From Bacteroidota bacterium (GTDB taxonomy: Bacteria; Bacteroidota; Bacteroidia; Flavobacteriales; Flavobacteriaceae): DNA of 5,681 bases. Below the pieces are notes generated by a model that saw nothing but the letters and a program-made list of their open reading frames with translations, did not search any database and was not told the origin of the DNA. The position numbers and the translations under genes were made by a program. Below are positions 5,319 to 5,681 of this stretch, one piece after another. Positions within the stretch are counted from its first letter, which is position 1, and each line of letters opens with the position of its first letter. Location: positions 1-5,681 of the forward strand of contig JAHZIZ010000327.1 of the NCBI GenBank assembly GCA_022601215.1, given 5' to 3'.

Positions 5319-5681
5319 TTATTTGGCTAACCTTATACCAGTATATTGCCAGCGTAAATTAGGTTGAAAAAAGTTTCGATAGGTAGGACGTATATGTTTT
5401 GGTGCTGAGACAATTGACGCCCCTCGAAGTACCTTTTGATTGACCATGAATTTCCCATTGTATTCACCAATGGCTCCGGGTGCTTTTGTATACCCTGGAT
5501 ATGGAAGATATGCACTTTCTGTCCATTCCCATCGACTTCCCCATGCAAACAGAGATTGCGCTACTTCCCATTCAAATTCCGTAGGCAAACGACATCCTTT
5601 CCATTGGGCGTAGGCAAAAGCCTCGTAGTAGGAGACATGACAGACAATAGCATTTCTGTCTATTTTTTGCAACCCTTGTAA
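5319..5681 (-). CDS. egtB: Ergothioneine sulfoxide synthase EgtB, C-terminal part (5' end outside the window)
   Basis: EgtB is the non-haem iron enzyme that uses O2 to join hercynine and a thiol (cysteine or gamma-glutamylcysteine) into a sulfoxide. Only the last ~120 residues, from the FGE-sulfatase-like C-lectin domain, are present. The frame is open to the right edge, so the in-frame TTG at 5672 is internal. The N-terminal DinB-like half with the iron-binding histidines is not in the window. Visible landmarks are [20 protein letters not shown] followed by EFEWE, then [27 protein letters not shown] and the terminal [20 protein letters not shown]. The last motif has Phe-Phe after RN where actinobacterial gamma-glutamylcysteine-using EgtBs have Trp-Asp. 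The adjacent egtD confirms ergothioneine rather than another FGE-family function. OvoA is less likely because it carries its own methyltransferase domain. Confidence 0.93.
   Translation of the reverse strand, partial: LQGLQKIDRNAIVCHVSYYEAFAYAQWKGCRLPTEFEWEVAQSLFAWGSRWEWTESAYLPYPGYTKAPGAIGEYNGKFMVNQKVLRGASIVSAPKHIRPTYRNFFQPNLRWQYTGIRLAK

Noticed and set aside
5670..5672. TTG as the true start of a short FGE-domain protein
   Set aside because: The frame continues without a stop to the window edge and the region is internal to the EgtB C-terminal domain.
5333..5681. Alternative frames over the egtB 3' end on both strands
   Set aside because: The EgtB frame carries conserved family motifs throughout; the alternatives do not.
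1..5681. tRNA or rRNA genes, CRISPR arrays, insertion sequences, att sites, prophage or defence genes
   Set aside because: No cloverleaf, regularly spaced repeats, terminal inverted repeats with transposase, or related protein motifs were seen on either strand; almost all sequence is taken up by ordinary metabolic and regulatory genes.

Overview
The window looks like a chromosomal segment from a Bacteroidota bacterium, most likely a Flavobacteriaceae member. The reasons are the AT-rich DNA, A-rich leaders without clear Shine-Dalgarno sequences, promoter-like TTG/TAnnTTTG boxes, a 2TM-domain protein coupled to dihydrofolate reductase, and an AraC-type regulator of the kind flavobacteria fuse to TPR sensors. 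No RNA gene, insertion sequence, CRISPR array or phage gene is visible. Coding density is very high.

Layout. The left edge holds the 3' end of a TPR-protein gene on the plus strand. It meets, 5 nt away, a convergent minus-strand AraC-type regulator. Upstream of the regulator is a 124-nt gap with an inverted repeat and short tandem tetranucleotide repeats, then a minus-strand housekeeping group transcribed in the order 2TM membrane protein, folA (dihydrofolate reductase), fabD (malonyl-CoA:ACP transacylase). The 2TM gene and folA overlap by ATGA. fabD has its own good promoter match inside and after the folA 3' end.

A 57-nt divergent intergenic region separates this group from a plus-strand class-V-fold PLP enzyme. 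Its 3' end overlaps by 11 nt a convergent minus-strand operon: egtB (5' part beyond the right edge), egtD and a DUF427 protein, spaced 18 and 2 nt apart.

Biology. The right half is an ergothioneine (sulfur-containing histidine betaine) locus. EgtD trimethylates histidine to hercynine. EgtB joins hercynine to a thiol as a sulfoxide. A PLP C-S lyase (EgtE) must then release ergothioneine. The neighbouring class-V PLP enzyme keeps the Schiff-base lysine but lacks the cysteine-desulfurase catalytic-Cys loop, so it is a reasonable EgtE candidate. DUF427 has no established function, and its tight coupling to egtD is the most interesting unexplained link here. No egtA or egtC is present in the window, and the visible EgtB tail lacks the Trp-Asp pair of the gamma-glutamylcysteine-using enzymes. 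Both fit a short pathway that uses cysteine directly.
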